From Lachnospiraceae bacterium M18-1 (lineage in GTDB: Bacteria; Bacillota; Clostridia; Lachnospirales; Lachnospiraceae): a stretch of 64,000 nt of DNA. Location of the stretch: assembly GCA_000403295.2 (NCBI GenBank), contig KE159605.1:1820193-1884192 (forward strand), in the 5' to 3' direction. A program made the position numbers and the translations under genes. Below are positions 36,601-44,818 of this stretch, piece after piece (position 1 is the first letter of the stretch; the number at the start of each line of letters is the position of its first letter). The notes beneath the pieces are model-generated. The model was not told the origin of the DNA, ran no database searches, and saw only the letters and a list, made by a program, of their open reading frames with translations.

Positions 36601-37137
36601 GCCGTGGTCCTGCAGCTCCAGAAAATAATTTCCTCTGCCGAAAATGTCCTGGTACTCCAGCGCTTTTTCTTTTGCGTCTTCATACATCCCCCGGGCCAGG
36701 TATCGCTGCACTTCCCCGGCAAGACAGGCGCTCAGTGCAATGATCCCTTCATGATACTGCCGCAGAAGTTCCTTGTCCACACGGGGCTTATAATAGTACC
36801 CGTCCACGAATCCTTTGGACACGATCTTCATCAGATTGGCATAGCCAGTGTTATTCTCCGCTAAAAGGACCAGATGATAATAACGGTCGTCCCCTCCTGT
36901 GATCTCCCGGTCGAATCTGGACCCCGGCGCTACGTAGACCTCGCATCCAAGAACCGGATTGATCCCTGCTTTTTTTGCTTCCCGGTAAAAATCAATGACC
37001 CCGTACATGACTCCGTGGTCCGTGATCGCCGCGCTGTCCATGCCCAGTTCTTTTACCCTTGCAACATATTCCGATATTTTATTTGAACCGTCCAGGAGAC
37101 TGTACTCCGTATGGACGTGTAAATGCACAAACCCCAT
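33664..37137 (-). CDS. dnaE: DNA polymerase III subunit alpha DnaE
   Basis: 1157 residues. N-terminal PHP domain (HLHVHTEYSLLDGS, and VLGCEVYVAPG). The polymerase palm has PDIDVDFCFERR with catalytic Asp near residues 397-401, and GPGRGSAAGSIVSYCLG before it. The HhH/fingers follow, then an OB-fold near the end (VEVVVFPRDYEKN). This is the DnaE1/DnaE3-like short polymerase, usually the lagging-strand or error-tolerant polymerase in Firmicutes next to PolC. It is upstream of pfkA on the same strand. Confidence 0.95.
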   Translation of the reverse strand: MGFVHLHVHTEYSLLDGSNKISEYVARVKELGMDSAAITDHGVMYGVIDFYREAKKAGINPVLGCEVYVAPGSRFDREITGGDDRYYHLVLLAENNTGYANLMKIVSKGFVDGYYYKPRVDKELLRQYHEGIIALSACLAGEVQRYLARGMYEDAKEKALEYQDIFGRGNYFLELQDHGIPEQRLVNQRLLQMSEELGIELAATNDVHYTYAEDEKPHDILLCIQTGKKLADENRMRYEGGQYYVKSQEEMAALFPYARQAVENTQKIADRCHVEIEFGVTKLPRYDVPDGMTSWEYLNKLCWEGLEQRYGEGADENRERLKYELDTIRNMGYVDYFLIVWDFIKYARDHGIAVGPGRGSAAGSIVSYCLGITDIDPLRYQLLFERFLNPERVSMPDIDVDFCFERRQEVIDYVVRKYGKDRVVQIVTFGTLAARGVIRDVGRVMDLPYAFVDSIAKMIPKEPNITIAKALEMNPELKKAYETDEQVKNVIDMSKRLEGLPRHSSMHAAGVVISQESADEYVPLSRAQDGSITTQFTMTTLEELGLLKMDFLGLRTLTVIQNAVNMVKQKAPELDLNSIDYNDQAVLDYIGTGKTDGIFQIESPGMKSFMKELKPHSLEDIIAGIALYRPGPMDFIPQYIKGKNGAGSIVYDCPRLEPILAPTYGCIVYQEQVMQIVRDLAGYTMGRSDLLRRAMSKKKGEVMRRERQTFVYGDEETNVPGCVKNGIDEKVANKIYDEMIDFAKYAFNKSHAAAYGVVSYQTAYLKYYYPVEFMAALMTSVIENPSKVAEYVYACRGMDIQILPPDINRGYSDFSVDSGQIRYGLAAIKSIGKQVIQVIVADRKEYGDFKNLEDFITRMSIREVLNKKVIENLIKAGALDCLGGTRKQFMSIYLQILDHVNQEKKYAMTGQMSLFELVEEEEKSQFEIRLPDVGEYTRENQLAFEKEVLGIYISGHPLDDYEAAWRKNISAVTPDFQPDEETGRSKVHDGAREVIGGLITDKTVKYTRTNQMMAFVTVEDLLGTVEVVVFPRDYEKNREFLEVDQKVFIRGRVSEEDERPSKLICEKVIPFEQKKRELWIQFPDKADYLENEQSLFGHLKDSEGEDEVVIYCQAERAVKRLPRNRNILITPQVLSRLMNQFGEKRIKVVEKTIENRI

Positions 37138-37189
37138 ACTTCACCTCGCGTTTATGGAATAAAAAGATGTGTGTCCCGACGCACACATA

Positions 37190-37277
37190 AGCAAAAAATG
37201 GATAGGCACAGCCTCGGCAGGCAGCTTTACCGGCTGTTTTTTGCGCATGCGTGTGGAGTGGCTGTGAATAGTAACAT
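37190..37277. repeat. Dispersed repeat upstream of dnaE
   Basis: A copy of the dispersed family: GTGTGGAGTGGCTGTGAATAG, ending GTGAATAGTAAC (37264-37275). Similar sequences occur near 17660 and 49235. Confidence 0.55.
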
Positions 37278-37312
37278 AGAAAAAAACAAGGTGGTTCCCA
37301 CAAGAACCACCC
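37278..37312 (-). terminator. Terminator of the 79-residue protein gene
   Basis: On the minus strand GGTGGTTC TTGTGG GAACCACC followed by TTGTTTTTTT, 14 bp after the stop. Confidence 0.88.
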
Positions 37313-37325
37313 AGCCTGCTCCCTA

Positions 37326-37565
37326 TTAGTTGCTGCCGTTCATCATGAATCCGATCAGCCTGTCTGTGTCTTCCTTTTCATAAGCAAGGATCTCCAGCTC
37401 CGGAATCTCACCATTGGAAAAGATATTCGCCATGGATACGTACTGGGAAAGCTTTGACTTCAGATTCAGTCTGTCCCCTTCTCCTGTCACCAGCTCTACC
37501 TTGCCTCTGCACTGATCAACCACCTTAAAAAATCCCTCTATGTCTGTAATATTTTGTACTTTCAT
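37326..37565 (-). CDS. Small conserved protein (79 aa), function unknown
   Basis: 79 residues: MKVQNITDIEGFFKVVDQCRG, then VELVTGEGDRLNLKSKLSQYVSMANIFSNGE. It looks like a compact alpha/beta protein. Similar short proteins in Lachnospiraceae are sometimes mis-annotated as poly(A) polymerase; nothing here supports that function. AGGAGG ten bases before the ATG and an excellent terminator show it is a real gene. Confidence 0.8.
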   Translation of the reverse strand: MKVQNITDIEGFFKVVDQCRGKVELVTGEGDRLNLKSKLSQYVSMANIFSNGEIPELEILAYEKEDTDRLIGFMMNGSN

Positions 37566-37673
37566 AATTCAGTTACCTCCTCAAAAAATATTGTTTTCTG
37601 TTCTAACTTTTTTCTGAGTTACGCTATCATTATACATGATTTTCCGGAGAATGCAATCTTTTTTATTTATAAT

Positions 37674-37702
37674 TTGCCGAAAAACTACGGATATGCTATA
37701 CT
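37674..37702 (+). promoter_or_regulatory. Sigma-A promoter of the DHH phosphoesterase gene
   Basis: TTGCCG (37674-37679), 17 bases, TATACT (37697-37702), 71 bp upstream of the start codon, with AAGGAGG before the ATG. Confidence 0.75.
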
Positions 37703-37772
37703 AACAACAGCAGAAAACAGCATATATATTTATGCTTGATTTCAGGTATACATATACAAGGAGGATATTTTC

Positions 37773-38693
37773 ATGAGATTAGTAACACGTTCTGATTTTG
37801 ACGGTCTGGCATGCGGCGCGCTGCTTCTGGAAGCAGGTATCATTGACAGCTGGAAATTCGCTCATCCCAAGGATATCCAGGATGGCCTGATGGAGATTGA
37901 TGAGAATGACTGTCTTGCCAACGTACCTTTTGTAGAAGGCTGCGGGCTCTGGTTTGACCACCATTCCAGCGAGCACGAACGTCTGGAGCTGGAGGGCAGG
38001 TACAAGGGTGAAAGCCGCATCTGTCCCTCCTGCGCACGGATCATCTACGAATACTATGGCGGCAAAGAGCGCTTCCCCCAATTTGATGACCTGATGGAAG
38101 CAGTCGATAAGGTGGATTCCGGCAATCTGACCATCGATGAGGTCATGAACCCCACAGGATGGATCCTGGTTGGTTTTCTGATGGATCCCAGAACCGGCCT
38201 GGGACGCTGGAGACAGTTTTCCATTTCCAATTACCAGCTGATGGAAAAGCTGATGGATGCCTGCCGTACCATGACCACAGAGGAAATACTGGCTCTGTCT
38301 GATGTACAGGAACGTATCGAGATTTACAACGAACAGACCGAGAAATTTAAAAAGATGGTATCCGAGCATACAAAGGTGGACGGCAATCTGATCGTTACCG
38401 ACTTAAGACACGTAGACCCTATTTACACCGGCAACCGTTTTATGATCTACAGCATGTATCCTGAGCAGAACATCTCCGCATGGATCGTCAGCGGCCGGGG
38501 CGGACAAGGATGTTCCGCGGCAGTCGGCTACAGCATCCTGAATAAAACGTCGGATGTCAATGTAGGAAGCCTGATGTTAAAGTATAACGGCGGCGGACAC
38601 AAAAAGGTCGGAACCTGCCAGTTCAGCAATGAAAATATGGACACGGAGCTGCCTAAGATGCTTGAAGAGCTGAGTGCTCTGGCGAATCAGTAA
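37773..38693 (+). CDS. DHH-family phosphoesterase (exopolyphosphatase-like)
   Basis: 306 residues. DHH-superfamily metal motifs: TRSDFDGLACGA (DxD near residue 8), DHHSSEH (about 69) and EAVDKVDSGN, then a C-terminal DHHA1 domain ending in YNGGGHKKVGTC. Such enzymes cleave inorganic polyphosphate, nanoRNA or cyclic dinucleotides; the exact substrate cannot be read from sequence. It is a single gene with its own promoter and terminator. Confidence 0.85.
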   Translation: MRLVTRSDFDGLACGALLLEAGIIDSWKFAHPKDIQDGLMEIDENDCLANVPFVEGCGLWFDHHSSEHERLELEGRYKGESRICPSCARIIYEYYGGKERFPQFDDLMEAVDKVDSGNLTIDEVMNPTGWILVGFLMDPRTGLGRWRQFSISNYQLMEKLMDACRTMTTEEILALSDVQERIEIYNEQTEKFKKMVSEHTKVDGNLIVTDLRHVDPIYTGNRFMIYSMYPEQNISAWIVSGRGGQGCSAAVGYSILNKTSDVNVGSLMLKYNGGGHKKVGTCQFSNENMDTELPKMLEELSALANQ

Positions 38694-38710
38694 CATCCCT
38701 CTATACATAC

Positions 38711-38741
38711 GAAAAGCTGCCTGCGGCAGCTTTTCTTTTTC
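38711..38741 (+). terminator. Terminator of the DHH phosphoesterase gene
   Basis: GAAAAGCTGCC TGC GGCAGCTTTTC followed by TTTTT, 17 bp after the stop. The ahcY gene ends convergently about 80 bp further on. Confidence 0.9.
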
Positions 38742-38819
38742 TGATTTTGCAGACGGCAGAAGCTTCCTCCTGCCGCTCAGGGTTTTCGTCTAATTCCTGA
38801 CAAAGAACAGCAGCAGCTT

Positions 38820-40067
38820 TTATACCAGAGACTGATTCAGGTACGCCTCCTGCTCTGGGGTCAGCGTATCGATTTCCTTTCCCAGAAAACGAAGCTTTCT
38901 CACCGCCACGTCTTCATCAATCTCCACCGGCACGTCCACCAGCATCTCTGTCATTTCTTTTCCGTGCTCAACCAGGTATTTTGCAGACAGCGCCTGGATA
39001 GCAAAGCTCATATCCATGATCTCCGCCGGATGTCCGTCCCCTGCTGCCAGGTTCACCAGCCGGCCTTCCGCCAGGACAAAGATCCACCGTCCATTCGGCA
39101 GCTTGTAGCCCTGGATGTTTTTCCGCATTTCTTTGGATTCTGCAGCCATGGCACGCAGGCCCGCCATATTGATCTCACAGTCAAAATGTCCTGCGTTGCA
39201 GAGGATCGCGCCCTCTTTCATTTCCACAAAGTCCTCTTCATCAATGACCTTATCACATCCGGTCACTGTTACGAAAAAGTCTCCCAGCCTGGCTGCTTCT
39301 TTCATCGGCATCACGTCAAATCCGTCCATGACCGCTTCAATGCCCTTCACCGGATCGATCTCTGTCACAATGACCCTTGCTCCCAGGCCCTTTGCCCGCA
39401 TGGCAACTCCTTTTCCGCACCAGCCGTAACCGGCTACCACCACGATCTTGCCTGCCACGATCAGATTCGTAGTACGCATGATACCATCCCACACAGACTG
39501 CCCTGTGCCGTACCTGTTATCAAAGAAATGCTTGCACTGCGCGTTGTTCACCCGGATCATAGGGAACTTCAGGTCTCCGGCCCGGTTCATCGCCTCCAGC
39601 CGGATGATGCCTGTTGTGGTCTCCTCACAGCCGCCCAGGATGGCCGGGATCAGCTCCTGCATCTCCGTGTGGACCATGTGCACCAGATCGCCGCCGTCAT
39701 CAATGATGATATTGGGGCCTGCAGAAAGCACTGCGCGGATATGAGAGTTGTACTCCTCCTCCGTTGCCCCGTACCAGGCATGGACCTCCAGTCCTGCCTT
39801 CACCAGCGCTGCCGCCACGTCATCCTGGGTGGAAAGCGGATTGGAACCCGTCACATACATCTCGGCCCCGCCTGCTGCCAGCACCTTGCACAGGTAAGCC
39901 GTCTTTGCCTCCAAATGTACGGAAAGGGTGATCTTCTTCCCTGTAAATGGTTTCGTCCGGCTGAACTCTTCTTCCAGCATGCGCAGCAGGTCACAGTTTC
40001 TCTTCACCCATTCGATTTTCTGTTCGCCTGACTCCGCCAGGCCAATGTCTCTGATTTCGCTACTCAT
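38820..40067 (-). CDS. ahcY: Adenosylhomocysteinase (SAH hydrolase)
   Basis: 415 residues. NAD-binding Rossmann motif VVAGYGWCGKGVAMRAKGLG (about 210-230), NNAQCKHFFDNRYGTGQS before it, and CNAGHFDCEI near residue 290. It splits S-adenosylhomocysteine to adenosine and homocysteine and keeps methylation running. The start has AAGGAGAG upstream. The transcript appears to start near 40400, so the 5' leader includes an entire 215-bp MITE copy. Confidence 0.95.
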   Translation of the reverse strand: MSSEIRDIGLAESGEQKIEWVKRNCDLLRMLEEEFSRTKPFTGKKITLSVHLEAKTAYLCKVLAAGGAEMYVTGSNPLSTQDDVAAALVKAGLEVHAWYGATEEEYNSHIRAVLSAGPNIIIDDGGDLVHMVHTEMQELIPAILGGCEETTTGIIRLEAMNRAGDLKFPMIRVNNAQCKHFFDNRYGTGQSVWDGIMRTTNLIVAGKIVVVAGYGWCGKGVAMRAKGLGARVIVTEIDPVKGIEAVMDGFDVMPMKEAARLGDFFVTVTGCDKVIDEEDFVEMKEGAILCNAGHFDCEINMAGLRAMAAESKEMRKNIQGYKLPNGRWIFVLAEGRLVNLAAGDGHPAEIMDMSFAIQALSAKYLVEHGKEMTEMLVDVPVEIDEDVAVRKLRFLGKEIDTLTPEQEAYLNQSLV

Positions 40068-40120
40068 TTCTCATCTCTCCTTCCGCCGCATATGCGGCAC
40101 ATATGCGGCACTTGTGATAT

Positions 40121-40335
40121 CTAGTGTACTGACCGCATTATATTCCAGCAAACCTCCTTGTCTAATTTTCCATCGGACTGCGTTGGCTTCAATCGACGAT
40201 TAGGTCATAAGGAATCCTCCCGCAAGCGGGTCCCTCCTTGTGACAACAGCTACCGGCTACGCCTCATTCAGCCGCCTTGCCGATGAAAAATTATCCTGCG
40301 GAGTTTCATTGGATATAATGCGGTCAGTACACTAG
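40121..40335. mobile_element. 215-bp MITE-like palindromic element, copy 2
   Basis: Exactly 215 bp and the inverse of copy 1 at 11961-12175, with about 95 percent of the bases matching by eye. It begins CTAGTGTACTGACCGCATTA and ends CAGTACACTAG. It sits 53 bp upstream of ahcY, between that gene and its promoter, so it is transcribed as part of the ahcY leader. CTAG at both ends may be the target duplication or part of the repeat. Confidence 0.85.
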
Positions 40336-40410
40336 TATAGCATTGCATTAATAATTGAGTAATAATCACTTCAGGCCGCATGTAAACGAGCAGCCTGAAA
40401 CTTCATCCTT

Positions 40411-40439
40411 ATATTATCCCACAAGTGCGCATTTGTCAA
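40411..40439 (-). promoter_or_regulatory. Sigma-A promoter upstream of ahcY and the MITE
   Basis: On the minus strand TTGACA (40434-40439), 17 bases, TAATAT (40411-40416). A hairpin TTCAGGC/GCCTGAA follows in the leader near 40370-40398. The promoter lies about 345 bp upstream of the ahcY start. Confidence 0.75.
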
Positions 40440-40440
40440 T

Positions 40441-40639
40441 CTTCAGGCCGGATTCTGTTACTGGAGCACCCAAAGGGTGTGAACAGTAACTTACTGGTCA
40501 CAGCCTGGCTGTGCGCCTACTGCACGGTTAGCCGCCATAAAAGTGATGGGCGCGATGACATCTGCCCCATCGCCGAAGGCGATTTTTAATGGCAGGTGTC
40601 GTTACAGTTCACGGCCGGTTACCGGCCGCGAACTGTAAC
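40441..40639. repeat. Dispersed hairpin repeats downstream of the Bce permease
   Basis: GTGAACAGTAAC (40479-40490), GCCGAAGGCGATTTTTAATGG (near 40572, also at 4452), and a near-perfect 18-bp hairpin GTTACAGTTC...GAACTGTAAC (40601-40639) ending three bases before the permease stop. The last may end or stabilise the permease transcript. Confidence 0.75.
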
Positions 40640-40641
40640 AA

Positions 40642-42753
40642 CTATTTTTTCTCCGCCCATACGCTTACGATATGATAATATCCTTTTGAAGTGATTCGAT
40701 ATACCAGCATGTAGAATACCGCAAATATCAGATAGCAGCAGACCGTGACACCCAGCAGCAGATTCAGGTTGGTCAGGCTGAACAAAAGCAGCAGCTTATG
40801 GACCATCGGAAATGCAAATGCCAGATGGATCCCTGCCATGATCAGAGGAAGGAAAAACACCGTCAGTACCTGAGAATTGACGCTCCGCCTGATATCCGTT
40901 TCCGTCATGCCCACCTTCTGCATGATCTCAAACCGGGCCTGATCCTCATAGCCCTCCGAGATCTGCTTATAATAAATGATCAGCACCGCGGCAAAAACGA
41001 ACACCACGCCCAGCAGGATTCCCAGGAAGAACAGGCTTCCATACAGGCCGTAGAACGTCGCCCGCTCTTCTGCCGCGCACCGGCTGTATGCCAGAAAAGG
41101 AGACGTTTCTTCCTCACCGGAAGTTTCTTCCGTGCTGTCTAATGCATCCTGGTCTGCCTTCATCCGCATCATTTCGTGCTCCAGCGCTGCCTGTACCTTT
41201 TCCTGTATCCGCATCTGCATCTCATCTCCGCAGTCCAGATCAACTCCATAGTACCAGTGCAGTCCTAAAACAGGATTTCCCCATTCATTTACATGTCCTT
41301 CCAGCGGACGCGCCGCTTCCACCAGATTCGGGACAAAGATATACATGAACGAGATGAGCTGCTCCCCATCTATTCCGCTGTGTATAAATTCCGGGACCAC
41401 TTTTTTGACCCGTATCACCTCTCCGCCATTGATCACGATGGTATCCTTCTCATAATCACGTTTCGTCGTATAGATGAGGGCCTCTCCCGGGGCCAGAGTT
41501 TCCTTTTGATTCATCATTTGGTTATAATCCTCCAGCGGCACAAAAGCGATCTGCCACATATTGGCATAGTCATTCTTTTGAGACGCAGGAGTAGTTTCAT
41601 CGTAGGTTCGGAACTGGCCATCCTCCATGATGCATGAAAATTCTGCAATCGAATAATCCATCACGTTCTCTGCGGTCAGAGTCCTGTCTGCTTCCGCCCT
41701 GACGGCCTTCCCGGCAGATTCCTTTACTTGATCCGTCACCCCTGATTCCATGGCTTCTATGTCTCGGAAGCTTGAATCGATCATAATATCTCTCGGATAG
41801 CGGCTGCGCAGGCTGTCTTCGGTTCCTGCATACAGGCATACGGTTCCCGAGAGCATCACCAGCACCATGGTGCACAGGATACAGATGGATGCCAGGCCCG
41901 CGCCGTTTCGCTTCATACGGTATACCATAGAGGAAATGGATACAAAATGGCTGGTCTTATAATAGTAGCTTTTGTTCTTCTGTAAGATCCTGCAGATCGT
42001 CACTGAACCTGCGATAAACAGTAAATAGGTCGCTATGATGACCATGATGACCGCCACGAAAAACCAGAGCAGCGCCTCGATCGGATTCTCGATGGAAACT
42101 GCCAGATAATAGGCCGCCGCCAGAATCACCAGCCCGGCCAATGCCAGAAGCCAGTTTGCCTTCGGCGGTTTTTCCCCCGCATTTTCACTGCGCAGCAGCT
42201 CCATCGCGCTTGCTCCGCGGATCTGCCATAAAGTCTGGAGCAGGATCAGCAGAAAAATGATGGAAAACCATTTGAATGTTTCCAGGATTGCCTCTGCTCC
42301 CAGAGAAAAGGAAAATTCCGTCTCACCCATCAGCAGATTGACCATCCCAAGCTCCGCGAACTTGGAAAATGTAATTCCCGTCAGAAGGCCGCCGCCCATG
42401 GAGATTGCAGCGCTCATCAGGCTTTCGCACACCAGGATCTTCGCCAGATTCCATTTCCCCATCCCCAGGATATTGTATAGGCCATATTCCTTTTTCCTCC
42501 TGCGGTTCAAAAAGGAATTGGTATAGAATAAAAAGAGCAGCGAAAACGCAACGATCACGAACATCCCAAAGCCAAGCATGGACTGCATGACCTCCCCGCC
42601 CGGAACAGACTGCAGCGCACTGCTGGTATTTAAAAACGCCACAATATAGTACATCATGACCATACCCATGGATGCCAGGATATAGGGAACATACAGGCGG
42701 CTGTTTTTTCGGATTCCCATCCAGGCCAGCTTTGGATAAAACATACTTTTCAT
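40642..42753 (-). CDS. Bce-type ABC transporter permease (FtsX family)
   Basis: 703 residues. About ten membrane helices with a large extracellular domain (about residues 310-545) between helices seven and eight, the hallmark of BceB-type permeases. YLLFIAG, FYTNSFLNRRRKKEYGLYNILGMG and the C-terminal DQARFEIMQKVGMTETDIRR are typical FtsX blocks. With the adjoining ATPase it senses or removes cell-wall-targeting peptides and signals to the BceS-like kinase. It overlaps the ATPase gene by four bases. Confidence 0.9.
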   Translation of the reverse strand: MKSMFYPKLAWMGIRKNSRLYVPYILASMGMVMMYYIVAFLNTSSALQSVPGGEVMQSMLGFGMFVIVAFSLLFLFYTNSFLNRRRKKEYGLYNILGMGKWNLAKILVCESLMSAAISMGGGLLTGITFSKFAELGMVNLLMGETEFSFSLGAEAILETFKWFSIIFLLILLQTLWQIRGASAMELLRSENAGEKPPKANWLLALAGLVILAAAYYLAVSIENPIEALLWFFVAVIMVIIATYLLFIAGSVTICRILQKNKSYYYKTSHFVSISSMVYRMKRNGAGLASICILCTMVLVMLSGTVCLYAGTEDSLRSRYPRDIMIDSSFRDIEAMESGVTDQVKESAGKAVRAEADRTLTAENVMDYSIAEFSCIMEDGQFRTYDETTPASQKNDYANMWQIAFVPLEDYNQMMNQKETLAPGEALIYTTKRDYEKDTIVINGGEVIRVKKVVPEFIHSGIDGEQLISFMYIFVPNLVEAARPLEGHVNEWGNPVLGLHWYYGVDLDCGDEMQMRIQEKVQAALEHEMMRMKADQDALDSTEETSGEEETSPFLAYSRCAAEERATFYGLYGSLFFLGILLGVVFVFAAVLIIYYKQISEGYEDQARFEIMQKVGMTETDIRRSVNSQVLTVFFLPLIMAGIHLAFAFPMVHKLLLLFSLTNLNLLLGVTVCCYLIFAVFYMLVYRITSKGYYHIVSVWAEKK

Positions 42754-43526
42754 CGCCCCTCACCTCCCTGAAACTTTTTTGACGCCAGCGCGGTCAGCGT
42801 GTCAGAAATCTTCTGATAGAGCTGTTCATCTGTGCTGTTGCCCCGGTATATCTGGTGGAATACCTCCCCGTCCTTGATAAACAGTACTCTTCCCGCATGG
42901 CTTGCCGCCTTTACGGAATGGGTTACCATCAAGATCGTCTGCCCGTTCCGGTTGATCTCGCCAAACAGCTTCAGCAGTTCTTCCGTCGCATTAGAATCCA
43001 GCGCTCCGGTAGGCTCATCCGCCAGTACCAGCCTGGGATCCGTGATCAGCGCCCTCGCCACGGCCGCTCTCTGCTTCTGTCCGCCTGACACCTCGTAGGG
43101 ATATTTTTTCAATATATCGGTAATCCCAAGCTGTACCGCAATGGGTGCAAGCCTCTGACTCATCTCTGCATAATGCTTCCCTGACAGCACCAGCGGAAGG
43201 TAGATGTTGTCTTCCAGTGAAAATGTATCCAGCAGGTTAAAGTCCTGGAATACGAATCCCAGGTTATCCCTGCGGAACGCCGCAACGGCAGACTCCCGGA
43301 TCCGCGAAAAATCCCAGCCGTCCAGCTTGACCACGCCGCCTGTAGGCTTATCCAGAGCTGCAAGAATATTTAAAAGGGTGGTCTTTCCTGAACCGCTTTC
43401 TCCCATGATGGCCACATATTCTCCTTCCTCCACACTGAAGGTCACCTTTTTTAATGCTTCCACCTTGTTCCCGCCGAAACGGGTCGCATACACTTTTTTC
43501 AATCCATTGACTTCCAATATACTCAT
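42750..43526 (-). CDS. Bce-type ABC transporter ATP-binding protein
   Basis: About 258 residues. The ATG at 43526 (MSILEVNGLKKVY) has GGAGG seven bases upstream. Walker A GESGSGKTTLLNIL, Q-loop FVFQDFNLLDTFSLEDN, signature VSGGQKQRAAVARAL and Walker B LVLADEPTGALDS are intact. It forms the ATPase of the BceAB detoxification/sensing complex with the permease that follows. Its promoter region carries the palindromic operator at 43711-43730. Confidence 0.92.
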   Translation of the reverse strand: MSILEVNGLKKVYATRFGGNKVEALKKVTFSVEEGEYVAIMGESGSGKTTLLNILAALDKPTGGVVKLDGWDFSRIRESAVAAFRRDNLGFVFQDFNLLDTFSLEDNIYLPLVLSGKHYAEMSQRLAPIAVQLGITDILKKYPYEVSGGQKQRAAVARALITDPRLVLADEPTGALDSNATEELLKLFGEINRNGQTILMVTHSVKAASHAGRVLFIKDGEVFHQIYRGNSTDEQLYQKISDTLTALASKKFQGGEGR

Positions 43527-43660
43527 CACAATACCTCCATATTTTTTAATCCTGTTCCCGAATCTCTTTCGCCTTTTCGATTCATCTGCGTTCACCGAAG
43601 ATACGTAAGAGCCTTCGCTGGAAACGTTTTTTATATCATTTACTTCTCCATCATCATATC

Positions 43661-43706
43661 AAAAAAGAGAAATGTACTGCCATCGAATGGACTTACATTT
43701 CTCTCC
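43661..43706 (-). terminator. Terminator of the bceR-bceS operon
   Basis: On the minus strand GAGAAATGTA pairs with TACATTTCTC around a 17-base loop, followed by TTTTTT. It separates the regulator-kinase transcript from bceA. Confidence 0.85.
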
Positions 43707-43710
43707 GTTC

Positions 43711-43730
43711 ATCTTACAGTTTTGTAAGAT
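43711..43730. promoter_or_regulatory. BceR-type operator, upstream of bceA
   Basis: ATCTTACAGTTTTGTAAGAT is a perfect 20-bp palindrome. It contains TTACA-N4-TGTAA, the box known for BceR-like response regulators. It lies about 185 bp upstream of bceA. A weak TTGATA...TGATAT promoter is possible near 43638-43667. Confidence 0.8.
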
Positions 43731-43790
43731 GCCCATACTCAAACTTCATGGTCAGACATCTCCTAACTGAATTTCCATTCTGCACCGGGA

Positions 43791-44795
43791 TCAGCACCGC
43801 GTCGGTTCCCCCATCCGGATTCGAATGACGGTCCCGTTTTCCAGGGATGAATTGGCTGTGATCGTATGCCCCAGATTGCTGCAGATCCTGCGGCACAGGT
43901 AGAGTCCGATCCCGCTTGCCTTTTTATCGCTTCTTCCATTATATCCGGTATATCCTTTTTCGAAAATACGCGGGATGTCCTCAGGAGCAATCCCGATTCC
44001 TGTATCCCGAATACACAGAACTGCGCGGTCTTCTGCTCCATCTGTCTCATTTTCCATTTCGATCGTGATCCGCCCGGCTTCCGTATATTTCAACGCATTG
44101 GAAATCACCTGCTCCAGGACGAACTGGAGCCATTTTTCATCCGTCACTACTTTCGTATGTAAAGGACGGTAATCCAGCTGCAGCTTTTTCCGGATAAACT
44201 GTCCGGCAAATTTTTTTACAGCCGGTTTTACAATGTCGTCCAGCTCATATTCCTGAATCACATAATCTGTAAAATCAGAATCCAGCCGAAGATACCCCAG
44301 TACCATATCTACATATTGTTCGATCCGCATCAGGTCTTCCAGAATCCGCCTTGCGAACTCCGAATCCTGGCTCTGCAGGTTCAGCCGCATGGATGCGATG
44401 GGGGTTTTGATCTGATGCACCCAAACCGTATAATAATCGATCATGTCAGAATAACGCAGGTTCATCTGTGTCTCCAGCTGTTTCTGCTCTTCACACAGCC
44501 GGCTGATGATCTGCTGATAGTCCCTGTCCTCCGCCGAAACAGGTTTCGGAAAATCTTTTTGAAGAACAGAGGGGAGTCTGCTGAGTTCTTCCAGTCTCCG
44601 GTGCCTCTGCCAGCTCCGGCGCATGTCCCATATCAGAAAAATCAGTCCCAGGACCGCACACACGAATGCAGGATACAGGACCGCCCCTGCCGGAAGATGG
44701 TACAGTAAAAAAGCGCATAAAAACACAAGGCAGAATAAACAAAATATGAAGATTCCCTTCCTCCGCTGTCTGAAATAACCGATGATAAAATTCAT
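43791..44795 (-). CDS. Bce-type intramembrane-sensing histidine kinase
   Basis: 334 residues. ATG at 44795 (MNFIIGYFRQRRKG) is preferred, with AGAGGAG upstream; a GTG nine codons earlier has no site. Two membrane helices (IFIFCLFCLVFLCAFLLY and ALYPAFVCAVLGLIFLI-like) with almost no extracellular loop, so it has no own sensor domain. DHp box YYTVWVHQIKTPIASMRLN (catalytic His about 125), ATPase boxes NALKYTEAG and GIGLYLCRRICSNLGH. Such kinases are activated by the partner transporter. Confidence 0.9.
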   Translation of the reverse strand: MNFIIGYFRQRRKGIFIFCLFCLVFLCAFLLYHLPAGAVLYPAFVCAVLGLIFLIWDMRRSWQRHRRLEELSRLPSVLQKDFPKPVSAEDRDYQQIISRLCEEQKQLETQMNLRYSDMIDYYTVWVHQIKTPIASMRLNLQSQDSEFARRILEDLMRIEQYVDMVLGYLRLDSDFTDYVIQEYELDDIVKPAVKKFAGQFIRKKLQLDYRPLHTKVVTDEKWLQFVLEQVISNALKYTEAGRITIEMENETDGAEDRAVLCIRDTGIGIAPEDIPRIFEKGYTGYNGRSDKKASGIGLYLCRRICSNLGHTITANSSLENGTVIRIRMGEPTRC

Positions 44796-44818
44796 AAGAC
44801 TCCTCTTCTCACCATGAA

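Noticed and set aside
40336-40410. Possible SAH or SAM riboswitch in the ahcY leader
   Set aside because: The leader hairpin TTCAGGC/GCCTGAA does not match the conserved core of known SAH or SAM riboswitches that I can recall.
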